This document shows, in pieces, positions 1 to 22,393 of a DNA stretch of 64,000 bases. The position numbers and the translations under genes were made by a program. The notes below the pieces were generated by a model. It ran no database searches and had not been told where the DNA came from. It saw nothing but the letters and a program-made list of their open reading frames with translations. Source of the DNA: Jatrophihabitans sp. (GTDB lineage: Bacteria; Actinomycetota; Actinomycetes; Mycobacteriales; Jatrophihabitantaceae); contig DASVQQ010000001.1 of assembly GCA_036389035.1 (NCBI GenBank), positions 124,001 to 188,000 of the forward strand, written 5' to 3'. Every line of letters begins with the position of its first letter. Position 1 is the stretch's first letter.

Positions 1-1079
1 TCGTGCAGCGCGGACAGCTCGATGGCATCGCCGAGCCGGGTGCCGGTGCCGTGCGCCTCGACGTAGTCGACCTCGTCCGGGTCGAGCCGGGCGTCGGCCA
101 GCGCCTGGCGGATCACCTGGACCTGCGCGCCGCGGCTGGGCGCGCTCAGGCCGTTGCTGTGCCCGTCCTGGTTGACCGCCGAGCCCAGCAGCACCGCCCG
201 GATCCTGCTGCCCTCACGCAGCGCGTCGGACAGCCGCTGCAGGACCACCAGGCCGGCGCCCTCGCCCAGCACGTAGCCGTCGGCGTCGCTGTCGAAGGTC
301 TTGCAGCGCCCGTCGGCGGCCAGCATCGAGGTCGCGCAGGTCTGCACGTAGGTGTCCGGGTGCATGATCAGGTACGCCCCGGCCGCGACGGCCAGGTCGC
401 AGTCGCCGCGGCGCAGTGCCTGGGCCGCCAGGTGCACCGCGACCAGCGAGGACGAGCACGCCGTGTCCAGGGTGATGGCCGGCCCGCGCAGGTCGAACTG
501 GTAGGCCAGCCGGCCGGCGATCACACTGGGCGCCACGCCCTGCCCGAAGTACGGGTCGCGGACGACGTCCTGGCCGTACTTCTCGATCTGCAACCGGCCG
601 TACTGGCTGGAGTCCATCAGCCCGACCAGCACCCCGGTGCGGCTGCCGGCCACCCGGGAGGCGGCGAGGCCGGCGTTGTCCAGGCCCTCGCAGACCAGCT
701 CCATGAGCAGCCGCTGGTGCGGGTCCATCCGCAGCGCCTCGTGCGGCGAGATGCCGAAGAACTCGGCGTCCCAGCCGGCGATGTCGTCCAGGAAGGCGCC
801 GTGCTTGGTGTAGACGCCACCGACCACCCGGCGGTCGGCGTTGTAGTGCTGATCGACGTCCCAGCGCTCGGCGGGCACCTCGACGACCCCGCTGCCTCCG
901 GTGCGCAACAACTCCCAGTAGTCCTCCACCGTGGCACCACCGGGATAGCGGCACGCCATCCCGATGATGGCCAGCGGCTCGTGCTGGCCGTCCTCGGTCT
1001 CCTGCAGCCGGCGGCGCGCCTCGGTGAGGTCGACAGTGGCGCGCTTGAGGTACTCGCGCAGCTTTTCCTCGGTCGCCAT
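1..1079 (-). CDS. Type I modular polyketide synthase, N-terminal part (docking domain + ketosynthase), cut by window edge
   Basis: Start of a modular PKS whose remainder lies beyond the left edge; about 359 residues are visible. Residues 1-30 form a charged coiled-coil docking segment ([18 protein letters not shown]). A ketosynthase follows from about residue 34, with active-site Cys208 in DTACSSSL and the first catalytic His343 in EAHGTGT. A GAGAGG ribosome site sits 8 nt before the ATG. It is the third PKS gene of a collinear leftward set and should accept the chain from the module encoded at 1176-6695. The ketosynthase carries NGLSAPSRGAQ where the two upstream extension ketosynthases have NG[ML]TAPNG, so it looks like a different lineage. 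Extender choice and reductive domains cannot be read here. Confidence 0.95.
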   Translation of the reverse strand, partial: MATEEKLREYLKRATVDLTEARRRLQETEDGQHEPLAIIGMACRYPGGATVEDYWELLRTGGSGVVEVPAERWDVDQHYNADRRVVGGVYTKHGAFLDDIAGWDAEFFGISPHEALRMDPHQRLLMELVCEGLDNAGLAASRVAGSRTGVLVGLMDSSQYGRLQIEKYGQDVVRDPYFGQGVAPSVIAGRLAYQFDLRGPAITLDTACSSSLVAVHLAAQALRRGDCDLAVAAGAYLIMHPDTYVQTCATSMLAADGRCKTFDSDADGYVLGEGAGLVVLQRLSDALREGSRIRAVLLGSAVNQDGHSNGLSAPSRGAQVQVIRQALADARLDPDEVDYVEAHGTGTRLGDAIELSALH

Positions 1080-1153
1080 CAGGAATGCCTCTCAGGGGAT
1101 TTCTCGGTTGTCCTACAGGGGAATGCCGGTTGCGGGGTGCGGTGGGCGCTCAG

Positions 1154-1175
1154 CCGCCGCACCCCCGTGCGGCGG
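1154..1175 (-). terminator. Hairpin directly after a PKS stop codon
   Basis: A 9-bp perfect stem (CCGCCGCAC/GTGCGGCGG) with a 4-nt loop begins one base past the TGA of the module 2 PKS gene and lies within the 96-bp spacer before the next PKS gene. It has no T-tract, so it may be an attenuator or mRNA-stability element rather than a full terminator. Confidence 0.4.
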
Positions 1176-6695
<5,520 letters not shown>

Positions 6696-6737
6696 CGGTC
6701 AAAGCCCTTTCGGTTTAGCTATATCGGGAAGCGGAAA

Positions 6738-15299
<8,562 letters not shown>

Positions 15300-15399
15300 T
15301 CGATGGGCCTCTCTAGCTTCGGGTGCCTCGTGGTGCGATGCGGCAGGTGCCGTGCGGCAGATGCCGGTCCGTCTCGTTCGACAGCGATGGCCTGCGAGT

Positions 15400-15416
15400 T
15401 CGATTCGAGCAATCGA
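15400..15416. promoter_or_regulatory. Inverted repeat in the divergent PKS promoter region
   Basis: TCGATT-5 nt-AATCGA lies in the 375-bp space between the PKS start (15299, leftward) and the condensation gene start (15675, rightward). It could be an operator serving both directions, perhaps for the LuxR-type regulators at 22-25 kb. No experimentally known box was matched. Confidence 0.3.
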
Positions 15417-15534
15417 CACACGATCGTCGAATGGGTGTTGAAGCAGACGAGCAGTACTTTTCCAGTGCTGACGGCCGGAATACCAGGTGTGACAGTGGCA
15501 GGAACTAGCGAAAACAAGCTGCCATCGGACTCGG

Positions 15535-15564
15535 TTGACCTGCGGCGGGGCGGGTGTCTAACGT
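15535..15564 (+). promoter_or_regulatory. Candidate sigma-70-type promoter for the condensation gene
   Basis: TTGACC and TAACGT are separated by 18 nt, 111 bp before the GTG start at 15675. The rest of the 15300-15674 intergenic region holds no supportable gene; open frames there are short and lack ribosome sites. The leftward promoter of the PKS operon should also lie in this space but is not clear by eye. Confidence 0.4.
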
Positions 15565-15674
15565 CGCAGGAGAATGAGGGGTTCCGTCCCGAGCCGAACG
15601 CCGGCCCATTCCGCACCGCGATGCGCACCGTTGAAGTTTTGCTCTGTGCACTATGGCAATGGAGGCAAACCACC

Positions 15675-17084
15675 GTGTTCGTCGAGGCACCGCTCAGTTT
15701 CGGCCAGCTCTACAGCTGGCGAGAGATCGACGCCTACCCGTCCGACGGCAAGCAGGAGGCGAACCTTCCGGCCACCTGGGACCTGCGGGGCTCCACCCTC
15801 GATCAGGTCCAGCTGGCGTTGCGACAGCTGGTCCAACGGCATGAGCCGTTGCGCACCACCTACCACCTGCGAGACGGCGTTCCGGTGCAGCGGATCCACG
15901 CCGACCCGCCGGTGCCGGTGGAACTGCTCGACCGGGTCATCACCGATGCCGGCGAGCCGGACCGCAACACTGCCGAGCTGATCGGCATCGGCTTTCCGAT
16001 GACGGGTGAACTCTGCTGGCGCGGGGTGCAGGTCAGCTCCGATGGCGCGCCGATGTACCTGTCGCTGTCGTTCTCCCACCTCATCCTCGACGTCTGGTCG
16101 GTGCTCGAACTGCAGACCCAGTTCAACGACCTGCTCGCTTCGGCCGACGCCCAGCCGGCGCACCCCGTCGAGCCGGCACCGCGCGAGCTGGCCTGCCAGC
16201 AGCGCCAGGACTCGACCAGGACCCGCCAGGCGGCCACCGAGCGGTACTGGCGCCGGCTGCTGGCCACCCAGCCCGCCGATCAGTTGCCGGCCCTTGCCAG
16301 CGGCGTGCGGCAGGACCGGATCCAGGCGACGCTGCACTCGCACCGGCTCGGCGTGCTGGCGGCGAAGGTGGCCAGGACCCACGGTGTCACCCCGCCCGCG
16401 GTGCTGCTGGCCATCACCGCCGCGGCGGTGTCGGAGCACCTCGGCGCCGAGCCGATCACGGTGAACCTGATGTCGTCCAACCGGTTCGCGGCAGAGCACC
16501 GGCACCTGGTCACCACGATGAACCAGCTGATCCCGGTACTGGTGCGGGTCGAACCCGGCTCGTCGCTGGCCGAGCACATCACCCGGGTGCACTGGGCGGC
16601 CGCCTCGGCCTACCGGTACTCCAGCTATGACCTGGACCAGGTGTTGGCGATCGCGGCCGAGAGCGGCGCCCACAGTGGGTTCAACGGTTTGTTCCGCTGC
16701 TGGTTCAACTACCTGCAACTGGATGCCGAGCCGTTGGACCCTGCCCGGCGTACCCCCGCGGAGCTGGTCTGGGAGCCGTCGGCCCGGCAGTACGGGCAGC
16801 CGGTGGACGTGCGGGTCACGGTGCGTGGCGGCCGTACCAGCATCGCGTTGCGAGCCGATCCTCAGATCATGCCGGCCGAGGCGCTGGCAGGGGTGCTGCG
16901 CACGGTGTGCCAGGGCGTCGCGCTGGCTGCCTCGAACCCGGCAAGCAGTCTCGCCGACCTTCGCGACAGCCGCGGCGAGGATTTGCCGGCCGCGCTGTTC
17001 CCGCCGGGCGGCCCCGCTCAGACCAGGATCTCGGCCGGCGCCGGGTGGCTGAGAAAGGCCGTCGGGCTGGCTGTCAGGCCGTAG
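15675..17084 (+). CDS. Stand-alone condensation-domain protein
   Basis: A 469-residue single-domain member of the NRPS condensation / PapA acyltransferase superfamily. These enzymes join a carrier-bound acyl or aminoacyl group to an amine or hydroxyl acceptor. The HHxxxDG signature appears as SHLILDV (His135, Asp139): the catalytic second His and the Asp are kept, the first His and the Gly are not. QRHEPLRTTY near residue 54-63 is the usual early motif. The GTG start has GGAGG 9 nt upstream; longer in-frame starts have none. Its 3' end overlaps the convergent decarboxylase gene by 67 bp. It is divergent from the PKS operon, so it may tailor or release that product. Acceptor and donor cannot be read from sequence. 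Confidence 0.85.
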   Translation: MFVEAPLSFGQLYSWREIDAYPSDGKQEANLPATWDLRGSTLDQVQLALRQLVQRHEPLRTTYHLRDGVPVQRIHADPPVPVELLDRVITDAGEPDRNTAELIGIGFPMTGELCWRGVQVSSDGAPMYLSLSFSHLILDVWSVLELQTQFNDLLASADAQPAHPVEPAPRELACQQRQDSTRTRQAATERYWRRLLATQPADQLPALASGVRQDRIQATLHSHRLGVLAAKVARTHGVTPPAVLLAITAAAVSEHLGAEPITVNLMSSNRFAAEHRHLVTTMNQLIPVLVRVEPGSSLAEHITRVHWAAASAYRYSSYDLDQVLAIAAESGAHSGFNGLFRCWFNYLQLDAEPLDPARRTPAELVWEPSARQYGQPVDVRVTVRGGRTSIALRADPQIMPAEALAGVLRTVCQGVALAASNPASSLADLRDSRGEDLPAALFPPGGPAQTRISAGAGWLRKAVGLAVRP

Positions 17085-18301
17085 GCGCCGGCCTGGAACA
17101 CCGCGATCAGGTCACCTATCCGGGCGTGCGGCAACTCGACATCGGAGCCGAGCAGGTCCAGCGGGGTGCACAGTGACCCGACCACCGTCACGGTCTCGAC
17201 CGCCGGCTCGTCCAGCCGGTTCGCCACCGCGATCGGGTAATTGCGCCGGATCACCTGGCCGAGGTTGCCCGACGCGGCCAGCTGGTGGTGCATCCCGCCG
17301 TCGACGACCAGAAAGGTCTTGCCCCGCGACTGCTTGCGGTCCACGACGCGGGTGATGTAGACGCCGGCCTCACCGACGAGGTAGCGGCCGAGCTCCAGCA
17401 CCACCCGAGCGCCGGGTAGTCGAGGCCGGATCAGTTCGGCCATCAGGGTATGCAGGTTCTGCCCTACCAGCTCCAGGTCCAGCGGCCGGTCCCGGTTGGA
17501 GTACGGGATGCCGAAACCGCCGCCCAGGTTGAGGTAGCACACCGGCGCCGGCGCCGCGTCGAGCAAGCCGAGAATCAGCTCGACCGTCAGCGACTGGGCT
17601 TGGCAGATGCTCTCGGCACGCAGGTTCTGCGAGCCGGCGAAGACGTGAAAGCCCTGAAAGTCCAGCAGCGGGTCCCGCAGCGTCGCCAGCAACTGCGGAA
17701 CGCGCTCGGAGTCGACGCCGAACTGCTGCGGCCCGCCGCCGAGGCGCATCCCCGAGCCGTGCACGCTGAAATCGGGATTGACCCGCACCGCCACCCGGGC
17801 CGCGATGCCCAGCTCGGCGCTGGCCGCCCGCACCCGGGCGACCTCCTGCTCGGACTCCAGTTCGATGGTGACGCCGGCCGCGATCGCCTGGCTCAGCTCC
17901 TCGATCCGCTTGGCCGGCCCGGCGAAACTCACCCGGGACGCCGGGACAGGGGTGTCCAGGGCATGGCGCAGCTCCAACCCCGACGCCACGTCGAACCCGT
18001 CGACCCGCCCGCTCAGGTGCTGCAGCAAGGCCGGCATCGGATTGGCCTTGACGGCATAGTTCAGCTCGATGTCATCGGGCAGCGCGGCGCGCACCGCGGC
18101 GATCCGGCTGTCGACCGCCTGCCGGTCATAGGCGAAGAACGGCGTGCTGCCGACCCGCGCGGCCAGCCGTCGCACCGCTATCCCACCGGGCGCCAGCTCC
18201 CCGTCGAGCTGCCGGTCCCAGGCCGTCGCGGCCATGCTCGTCCCGGTCGTGCTCGTCCCGGTCGTGCTCGTTCCGGTCGTGCTCGTCCCGGTCGTGCTCA
18301 C
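17018..18301 (-). CDS. PLP-dependent decarboxylase, fold type III (exosortase-A-associated-like)
   Basis: A 427-residue member of the ornithine/diaminopimelate decarboxylase fold. Lys85 in NYAVKANP is the expected Schiff-base lysine, and GSLCTPLD supplies the C-terminal active-site Cys. The glycine-rich phosphate site is LNLGGGFGIPY. It closely resembles the decarboxylases found next to exosortase A systems, and more loosely BtrK/VinO-type enzymes that decarboxylate aminoacyl groups bound to an ACP. Together with the adjacent ligase and ACP it is predicted to turn an ACP-bound amino acid into an amine-bearing acyl-ACP. The GTG start overlaps the ligase stop (GTGA). The first 22 residues are a STTGT repeat that precedes an alternative start, MAATAW, at 18235. 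Confidence 0.85.
   Translation of the reverse strand: MSTTGTSTTGTSTTGTSTTGTSMAATAWDRQLDGELAPGGIAVRRLAARVGSTPFFAYDRQAVDSRIAAVRAALPDDIELNYAVKANPMPALLQHLSGRVDGFDVASGLELRHALDTPVPASRVSFAGPAKRIEELSQAIAAGVTIELESEQEVARVRAASAELGIAARVAVRVNPDFSVHGSGMRLGGGPQQFGVDSERVPQLLATLRDPLLDFQGFHVFAGSQNLRAESICQAQSLTVELILGLLDAAPAPVCYLNLGGGFGIPYSNRDRPLDLELVGQNLHTLMAELIRPRLPGARVVLELGRYLVGEAGVYITRVVDRKQSRGKTFLVVDGGMHHQLAASGNLGQVIRRNYPIAVANRLDEPAVETVTVVGSLCTPLDLLGSDVELPHARIGDLIAVFQAGAYGLTASPTAFLSHPAPAEILV
18235..18300. repeat. 15-bp tandem repeat coding for STTGT
   Basis: About 4.4 copies of TGCTCGTCCCGGTCG, with one substitution in one copy. They encode (STTGT)x4 at the N terminus of the PLP decarboxylase, right at the GTGA coupling site. 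The unit is a multiple of three, so copy changes keep the frame. Confidence 0.9.
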
Positions 18302-19893
18302 GAGGGCCTGCCCAGCAAGACCGGCTCCTTCTGGTCACCGATCACCCGCTGGCGCAGCACGCCACGGTCGAACTTGCCGTTACCCGAACGCGGAAGCTCG
18401 CTCAGCAGCAGAATCCGCTGCGGCAACATGTACCTGGGCAGGTCACGCTCGAGGGTCTTGCGCAACGTGTCCGGGTCCGGCTCGCCGGTCACCGCGAGGA
18501 TGATCTGCTGTCCCAGCCGCTCGTCGGCGACACCGAATGCCACGGCTTCGCTGACCAGGCCGCTGGCATACACGACCTCCTCGATCTCGGTGGGGCTGAC
18601 CCGGTATCCGGAGGTCTTGATCATGTCGTCGGTTCGCCCGACGAAGTAAAGGAATCCCTCGTCATCGCGGTAGGCCACGTCACCGGACCAGACGGCCTTC
18701 TCGGAGAACTGCTCATCGGCGCCGCCGCGGATCGGCCGGAACCGCTGGGCGGTGCGCTCGGCGTCGTTCCAGTATCCCGAGGCCACCAGGGCGCCCCGGT
18801 GCACGATCTCACCGTGTTCACCGGCATCACAGGGCGAGCCGTCCGGGCGCAGCACCAGGACCTCGGCGTTCGGAATGGCCTTTCCGATCGAGTCGGGCCG
18901 GGTATCGATCTGGTCGGGGTGCAGGTAGGTGGAGCGGAATGCCTCGGTCAGCCCGTACATCAGGTAGGGCTTGGCCGCCGGGAACACCTCGCGCAGGCGG
19001 CTCAGCGTGCTTCGCGGCATCGCGCCGCCGGTGTTGGCGAAGTAGCGCAGCCGGCTTGTCGCCTCTTCCGGCCAGACCTGGGTGCTGAGTTGCAGCCAGA
19101 GCGGTGGGACGCAGGTCAGGCCGGTCACGCCATGCCGGGCGCACAGCCGCACGATCTCTCGGGGCAGCAGGTAATTCACCAGCACGAGGTGCGCCCCGGT
19201 GGCCAGCGCCGTGCTGAGCTGGCTGAAGCCGGCGTCGAAGCTCAGCGGCAGCACCGAGAGCACCACGTCGTCCTGGCTGTGTTCCAGGTAGCCGGCCACG
19301 CTCTGCGCGCCCGCGATCAGGTTGCGGTGGGTCAGCACGACGCCCTTCGGGCCGCCGGTGCTGCCCGAGGTGTAGAAGATGGCCGCGAGGTCGGTGTCGA
19401 TCACCGGCTCCCGGTCGTGCTCGGCCGGCCCGCCGCACAGTTGCTCCCAACTGGTGCCCTGCCACGGAGTCGGTCCGCCGTCCTGCCCAGGTTGCCGGTC
19501 AGCGTCCAGGCCGATGAGCACCAGCCGGGCGGCGAAGGCGTCGGCGCCCAGTTCGGGCAGCAGGCTCCGGTAGCGCTCGGGCGTGGTCACCAGGAACCGG
19601 GCGGTGCAGTCGGCCACCAGGTAGGCGACCTGGGCGGGCTTGGACACCGGGTTCACCGGAACCAGCACGCCACCGGCGGCCGACACGGCCAGCATCGCCA
19701 CCACCGTCTCCACGCGCTTGTCCAGGTAGATGACCACCCGGTCGCCGCGACGCAGGCCGGCCCGGTGGAATCCGGCTGCCGCCCGGCCCACCCGCGTCCG
19801 GAGCTGGTCGTAGCTGAGGGTCTCCTCCCGGTAGGTCAGAGCGGGACGCTCGGGCTTGCCGTGCTTCAGCAGATCGTCGAGCCGGGTCAGCAT
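18298..19893 (-). CDS. AMP-forming acyl/aminoacyl ligase (exosortase-A-associated-like)
   Basis: A 531-residue member of the ANL superfamily that adenylates a carboxylate and passes it to a thiol, here probably the phosphopantetheine of the neighbouring ACP. The P-loop-like motif is YTSGSTGGPKG; YGLTEAF, the SGDVAYRD region and the C-terminal SGNGKFDR lysine are all present. Long stretches (FANTGG, YGLTEAFRSTYL, RPDSIGKAIPNAE) read like the acyl-CoA ligases that accompany exosortase A and PEP-CTERM loci. I chose the ATG at 19893 because AGGTGAGG lies 9 nt before it; a GTG five codons upstream falls inside that ribosome site. It is followed by the decarboxylase with a 4-nt overlap. Substrate is unknown; an amino acid is inferred from the decarboxylase. 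Confidence 0.88.
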   Translation of the reverse strand: MLTRLDDLLKHGKPERPALTYREETLSYDQLRTRVGRAAAGFHRAGLRRGDRVVIYLDKRVETVVAMLAVSAAGGVLVPVNPVSKPAQVAYLVADCTARFLVTTPERYRSLLPELGADAFAARLVLIGLDADRQPGQDGGPTPWQGTSWEQLCGGPAEHDREPVIDTDLAAIFYTSGSTGGPKGVVLTHRNLIAGAQSVAGYLEHSQDDVVLSVLPLSFDAGFSQLSTALATGAHLVLVNYLLPREIVRLCARHGVTGLTCVPPLWLQLSTQVWPEEATSRLRYFANTGGAMPRSTLSRLREVFPAAKPYLMYGLTEAFRSTYLHPDQIDTRPDSIGKAIPNAEVLVLRPDGSPCDAGEHGEIVHRGALVASGYWNDAERTAQRFRPIRGGADEQFSEKAVWSGDVAYRDDEGFLYFVGRTDDMIKTSGYRVSPTEIEEVVYASGLVSEAVAFGVADERLGQQIILAVTGEPDPDTLRKTLERDLPRYMLPQRILLLSELPRSGNGKFDRGVLRQRVIGDQKEPVLLGRPS

Positions 19894-19968
19894 CGCCGTA
19901 GTCCTCACCTGCGGGTCAGCGCCTTGGCGCCGACGTTCGGATCCCCGCCGTCCAGCGGCCGGGACGGA

Positions 19969-20226
19969 TCACGTGCTGACGTTCTCGGGCAGCAACACCG
20001 ACAGCGTCTGCCACAGCGACCCGACGGTGGCGAAGGTGGCCTCGTTGAGGATCTCGTCGGGAAGCTCGATGTCATAACGATCCTCGATGTCGGCCAGCAG
20101 CGCGACGATGCTCATCGAGTCCAGGCCCAGAGCGCCGAGCTCGCTGGACTCCGAGAGCTCACCCGAGTCGGCGAAAGGCAGGAAGGGGCGCAGGATGTCC
20201 TCGAATGCCAGGGGTATCGCCGTCAC
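19969..20226 (-). CDS. Acyl carrier protein of the ligase/decarboxylase trio
   Basis: An 85-residue carrier protein with the phosphopantetheine Ser in LGLDSMS. It carries the acyl or aminoacyl group made by the ligase 75 bp downstream, and is probably the substrate carrier of the decarboxylase. The GTG start follows purine-rich GAGGTGG. It is the first gene of the leftward trio and is divergent from the condensation gene at 20496; the 269-bp gap between them should hold both promoters, but none is clear by eye. Confidence 0.9.
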   Translation of the reverse strand: MTAIPLAFEDILRPFLPFADSGELSESSELGALGLDSMSIVALLADIEDRYDIELPDEILNEATFATVGSLWQTLSVLLPENVST

Positions 20227-20495
20227 ACCTCACCCACCTCAGGCCGATGCCGAACGTCCCGCCCGAGCGAGCGGAACCGCCGAAGCACACCGCGGGACAC
20301 CATGCGGTTTGACTTCAGGATCAAGGGCGGCGCAGTGACAGTCAACGGTTGCCACGGCTCCGCCGGTGGACAGTTCTGCCGTCCAAAACCTGCCACCGGG
20401 CTCGCATTGAATGCCGGCGCCGGGCAGGCGAGGATGGGGCTCACTCGAGAACTTCCCGCGCCAGGCGTGGCACAGCGAACGACGGAGGTCCGCGC

Positions 20496-22364
20496 ATGCC
20501 GCCCGAGCACAAGAGCGCGGACCTCTGCTGGGGTCAGCGCTACATCTGGTTGCGCCACCACCAGCTGCCGAGCGAGCACCGTCACGAAGCGCACATCCTC
20601 TGCCGGTTCGACCTTCCCGATGGCGCCACGGTCGCCGGCATGCGGCTGATGCTGAATTACCTGGTGCGACGGCACGAGGCGCTGCGGACCACCTATCACC
20701 TGGACCGGGCTGATCCCCGGCAGCAGGTGCACCCGCCGGCCGGGCTGCCGCTGGTCATCGTGACCAGCGAGCGGGACGGCGCCGAGAGCCCGTCCGAGGC
20801 GGTCGAACGGCTCACCCTCGCCGAGTTCGACCTGGCGTCGGAGTGGCCGGTCCGAGCTTGTGTCGTCACCACCGGCGGGCTGCCACGGCAGCTGGTGCTG
20901 GTGCTCAACCACATGGCCTTCGACGCCTGGACCGTGGAGATGCTGGAGCGCGAGTTGCGGGTGGTGGGCGCCGCCATCGCCGCCGGTCGCCCGGCGGTGC
21001 TGGAACCGGTCCGGCACCAGCCGCTGGATCTGGCCCGGCACGAAGCGAGTCCGGCCGCCATCGCTGTGAAGGACCGCGCGATGGCCCGGTGGCGGGCCGA
21101 GATCGAGCAGTTGCCGGCCGACACCTTTCGGGCGCGCAGGCGGCCCGCGGACGCGCCGAGCGCCTGCAGCGCCACCCTGACCTCGCCTGCCTTGCTGGCG
21201 GCGGCCCGGCGGATCGCCGGGCGCCACCAGGTGTGGCCGTCGCTGGTGCACCTTGCCGGCTACGCCATGCTGCTCGCTGCCTACACCGGCAGCCCGCAGG
21301 TGAGTTTCCTGTCCTTCAACGGCAATCGCGACCGGGCTGACTACGCCGACGTGATGACGTGTGAGTTCTCGCCGCTGCTGGTGTCGCTGGACTGCCACGA
21401 CGACCCGACGTTCACCGAGGTGCTGCGGCGGGTGGAGCGGCGTTTCCAGCTCAGCGGCGGCGATGACCAGGCGCCCTACGACGAGCTGGTCGAACTCGTC
21501 TCGGCCCAGAGCTTTCACCGGGGCGAGGCAGTCCGGATCGGCTCGGAGCTGAACTTTCTCAGCCACGCCTCGCACACCAGCGGAGCCCGGCGCACCAGGT
21601 TCACTCAGAACGCCCCGCCTACCGCCTGGGCAGCGTCCGGCGCCGAGAGCTACTTCCGGATCTATGAGCTGCGGGACGCGGTGGTGTTGGGACTGAACGC
21701 GCTGTCCACGGTGCTCGACGCCGAGACGGTCGAGCGGTTTCTGCGCGGGTACGAGACGGTGCTGCTGGCCTGCGCCGGTTCGGCTGCCGAGCCGCGGCTC
21801 AGCGAGGTGGCCGCGCTGGCCGGCTTCGACGCTCCGCCCGCTGGTGACTCCGGGACGCGATCGGCCACCGGGCCCGATCTGGGCGCCGCCGAGACGGTGC
21901 TGCTGCGCCATCCGGCGGTCACCGGGGCGCGGCTGTCCGAGGACTCGGGGCGGCTGGTCGCCGACGTCACCACCGACCGGCCGGTCAGCGCCGCGCGACT
22001 GCGGACGCACCTGCTCTCCCAGCTCTATGACCACGCGGGCCTTCGGTGCCCGGACTGGTTCGACATCTGCTGGCCGGCCGCTGACGGGCCGATCGGCCGC
22101 ACCGCGGGCGACGGGCGCAGCGGCGAGCCGGTGGCCCCGGTGTCAGCCGGCGAACAGGCCTTGGCCGCAGCGGTGCGGCTGGTGAACGGGCTGGGCGAGC
22201 TGGACCTGTCGGACAGCTACACCGTGGCCGGCGGCCGGGTGCTGCGGATCCCCCAGGTGCTGCAGGAACTGCGCCGGCGCGGTTGGGACGGGGTGTCGCT
22301 GCATCAGCTTGCCGGCGCCCGACCGCTCCTGGCGCTGGCGCCCGACCTGACCCCGACGTCCTGA
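20496..22364 (+). CDS. Condensation-domain protein with eroded adenylation and carrier remnants
   Basis: A 622-residue protein. Residues ~5-440 are a condensation domain with NHMAFDA (His139, Asp143) replacing HHxxxDG. Residues ~465-545 look like the C-terminal lobe of an adenylation domain (ETVLLRHPAVTGARL, then RLVADV). Residues ~560-615 look like a peptidyl carrier, but the phosphopantetheine motif GGDSL reads GGRVL, so no Ser can be primed. It therefore looks like a full NRPS module that lost most of its A domain and its carrier function. GGAGG is 7 nt before the ATG. It should act with carriers supplied in trans, perhaps the adjacent ACP. It is convergent with the LuxR-type gene. Confidence 0.82.
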   Translation: MPPEHKSADLCWGQRYIWLRHHQLPSEHRHEAHILCRFDLPDGATVAGMRLMLNYLVRRHEALRTTYHLDRADPRQQVHPPAGLPLVIVTSERDGAESPSEAVERLTLAEFDLASEWPVRACVVTTGGLPRQLVLVLNHMAFDAWTVEMLERELRVVGAAIAAGRPAVLEPVRHQPLDLARHEASPAAIAVKDRAMARWRAEIEQLPADTFRARRRPADAPSACSATLTSPALLAAARRIAGRHQVWPSLVHLAGYAMLLAAYTGSPQVSFLSFNGNRDRADYADVMTCEFSPLLVSLDCHDDPTFTEVLRRVERRFQLSGGDDQAPYDELVELVSAQSFHRGEAVRIGSELNFLSHASHTSGARRTRFTQNAPPTAWAASGAESYFRIYELRDAVVLGLNALSTVLDAETVERFLRGYETVLLACAGSAAEPRLSEVAALAGFDAPPAGDSGTRSATGPDLGAAETVLLRHPAVTGARLSEDSGRLVADVTTDRPVSAARLRTHLLSQLYDHAGLRCPDWFDICWPAADGPIGRTAGDGRSGEPVAPVSAGEQALAAAVRLVNGLGELDLSDSYTVAGGRVLRIPQVLQELRRRGWDGVSLHQLAGARPLLALAPDLTPTS

Positions 22365-22393
22365 GTCACTCGGGGCCGGCCCAAGCCGGTGGG

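Noticed and set aside
15300..15419. N-terminal extension of the loading PKS by 40 residues
   Set aside because: The extension is Arg/His-rich with no similarity to PKS heads, and a good ribosome site exists before the ATG at 15299.
18235..18300. Possible CRISPR-like repeat
   Set aside because: Units are contiguous without spacers and are in frame inside a gene.
17018..19893. Exosortase/PEP-CTERM protein sorting system
   Set aside because: Only the ligase, ACP and decarboxylase resemble that setting; no exosortase or PEP-CTERM substrate is in the window.
20223..22034. Leftward open frame of 603 codons opposite the condensation gene
   Set aside because: It is antisense to a gene with clear motifs and a GGAGG ribosome site, and it would overlap the ACP start.
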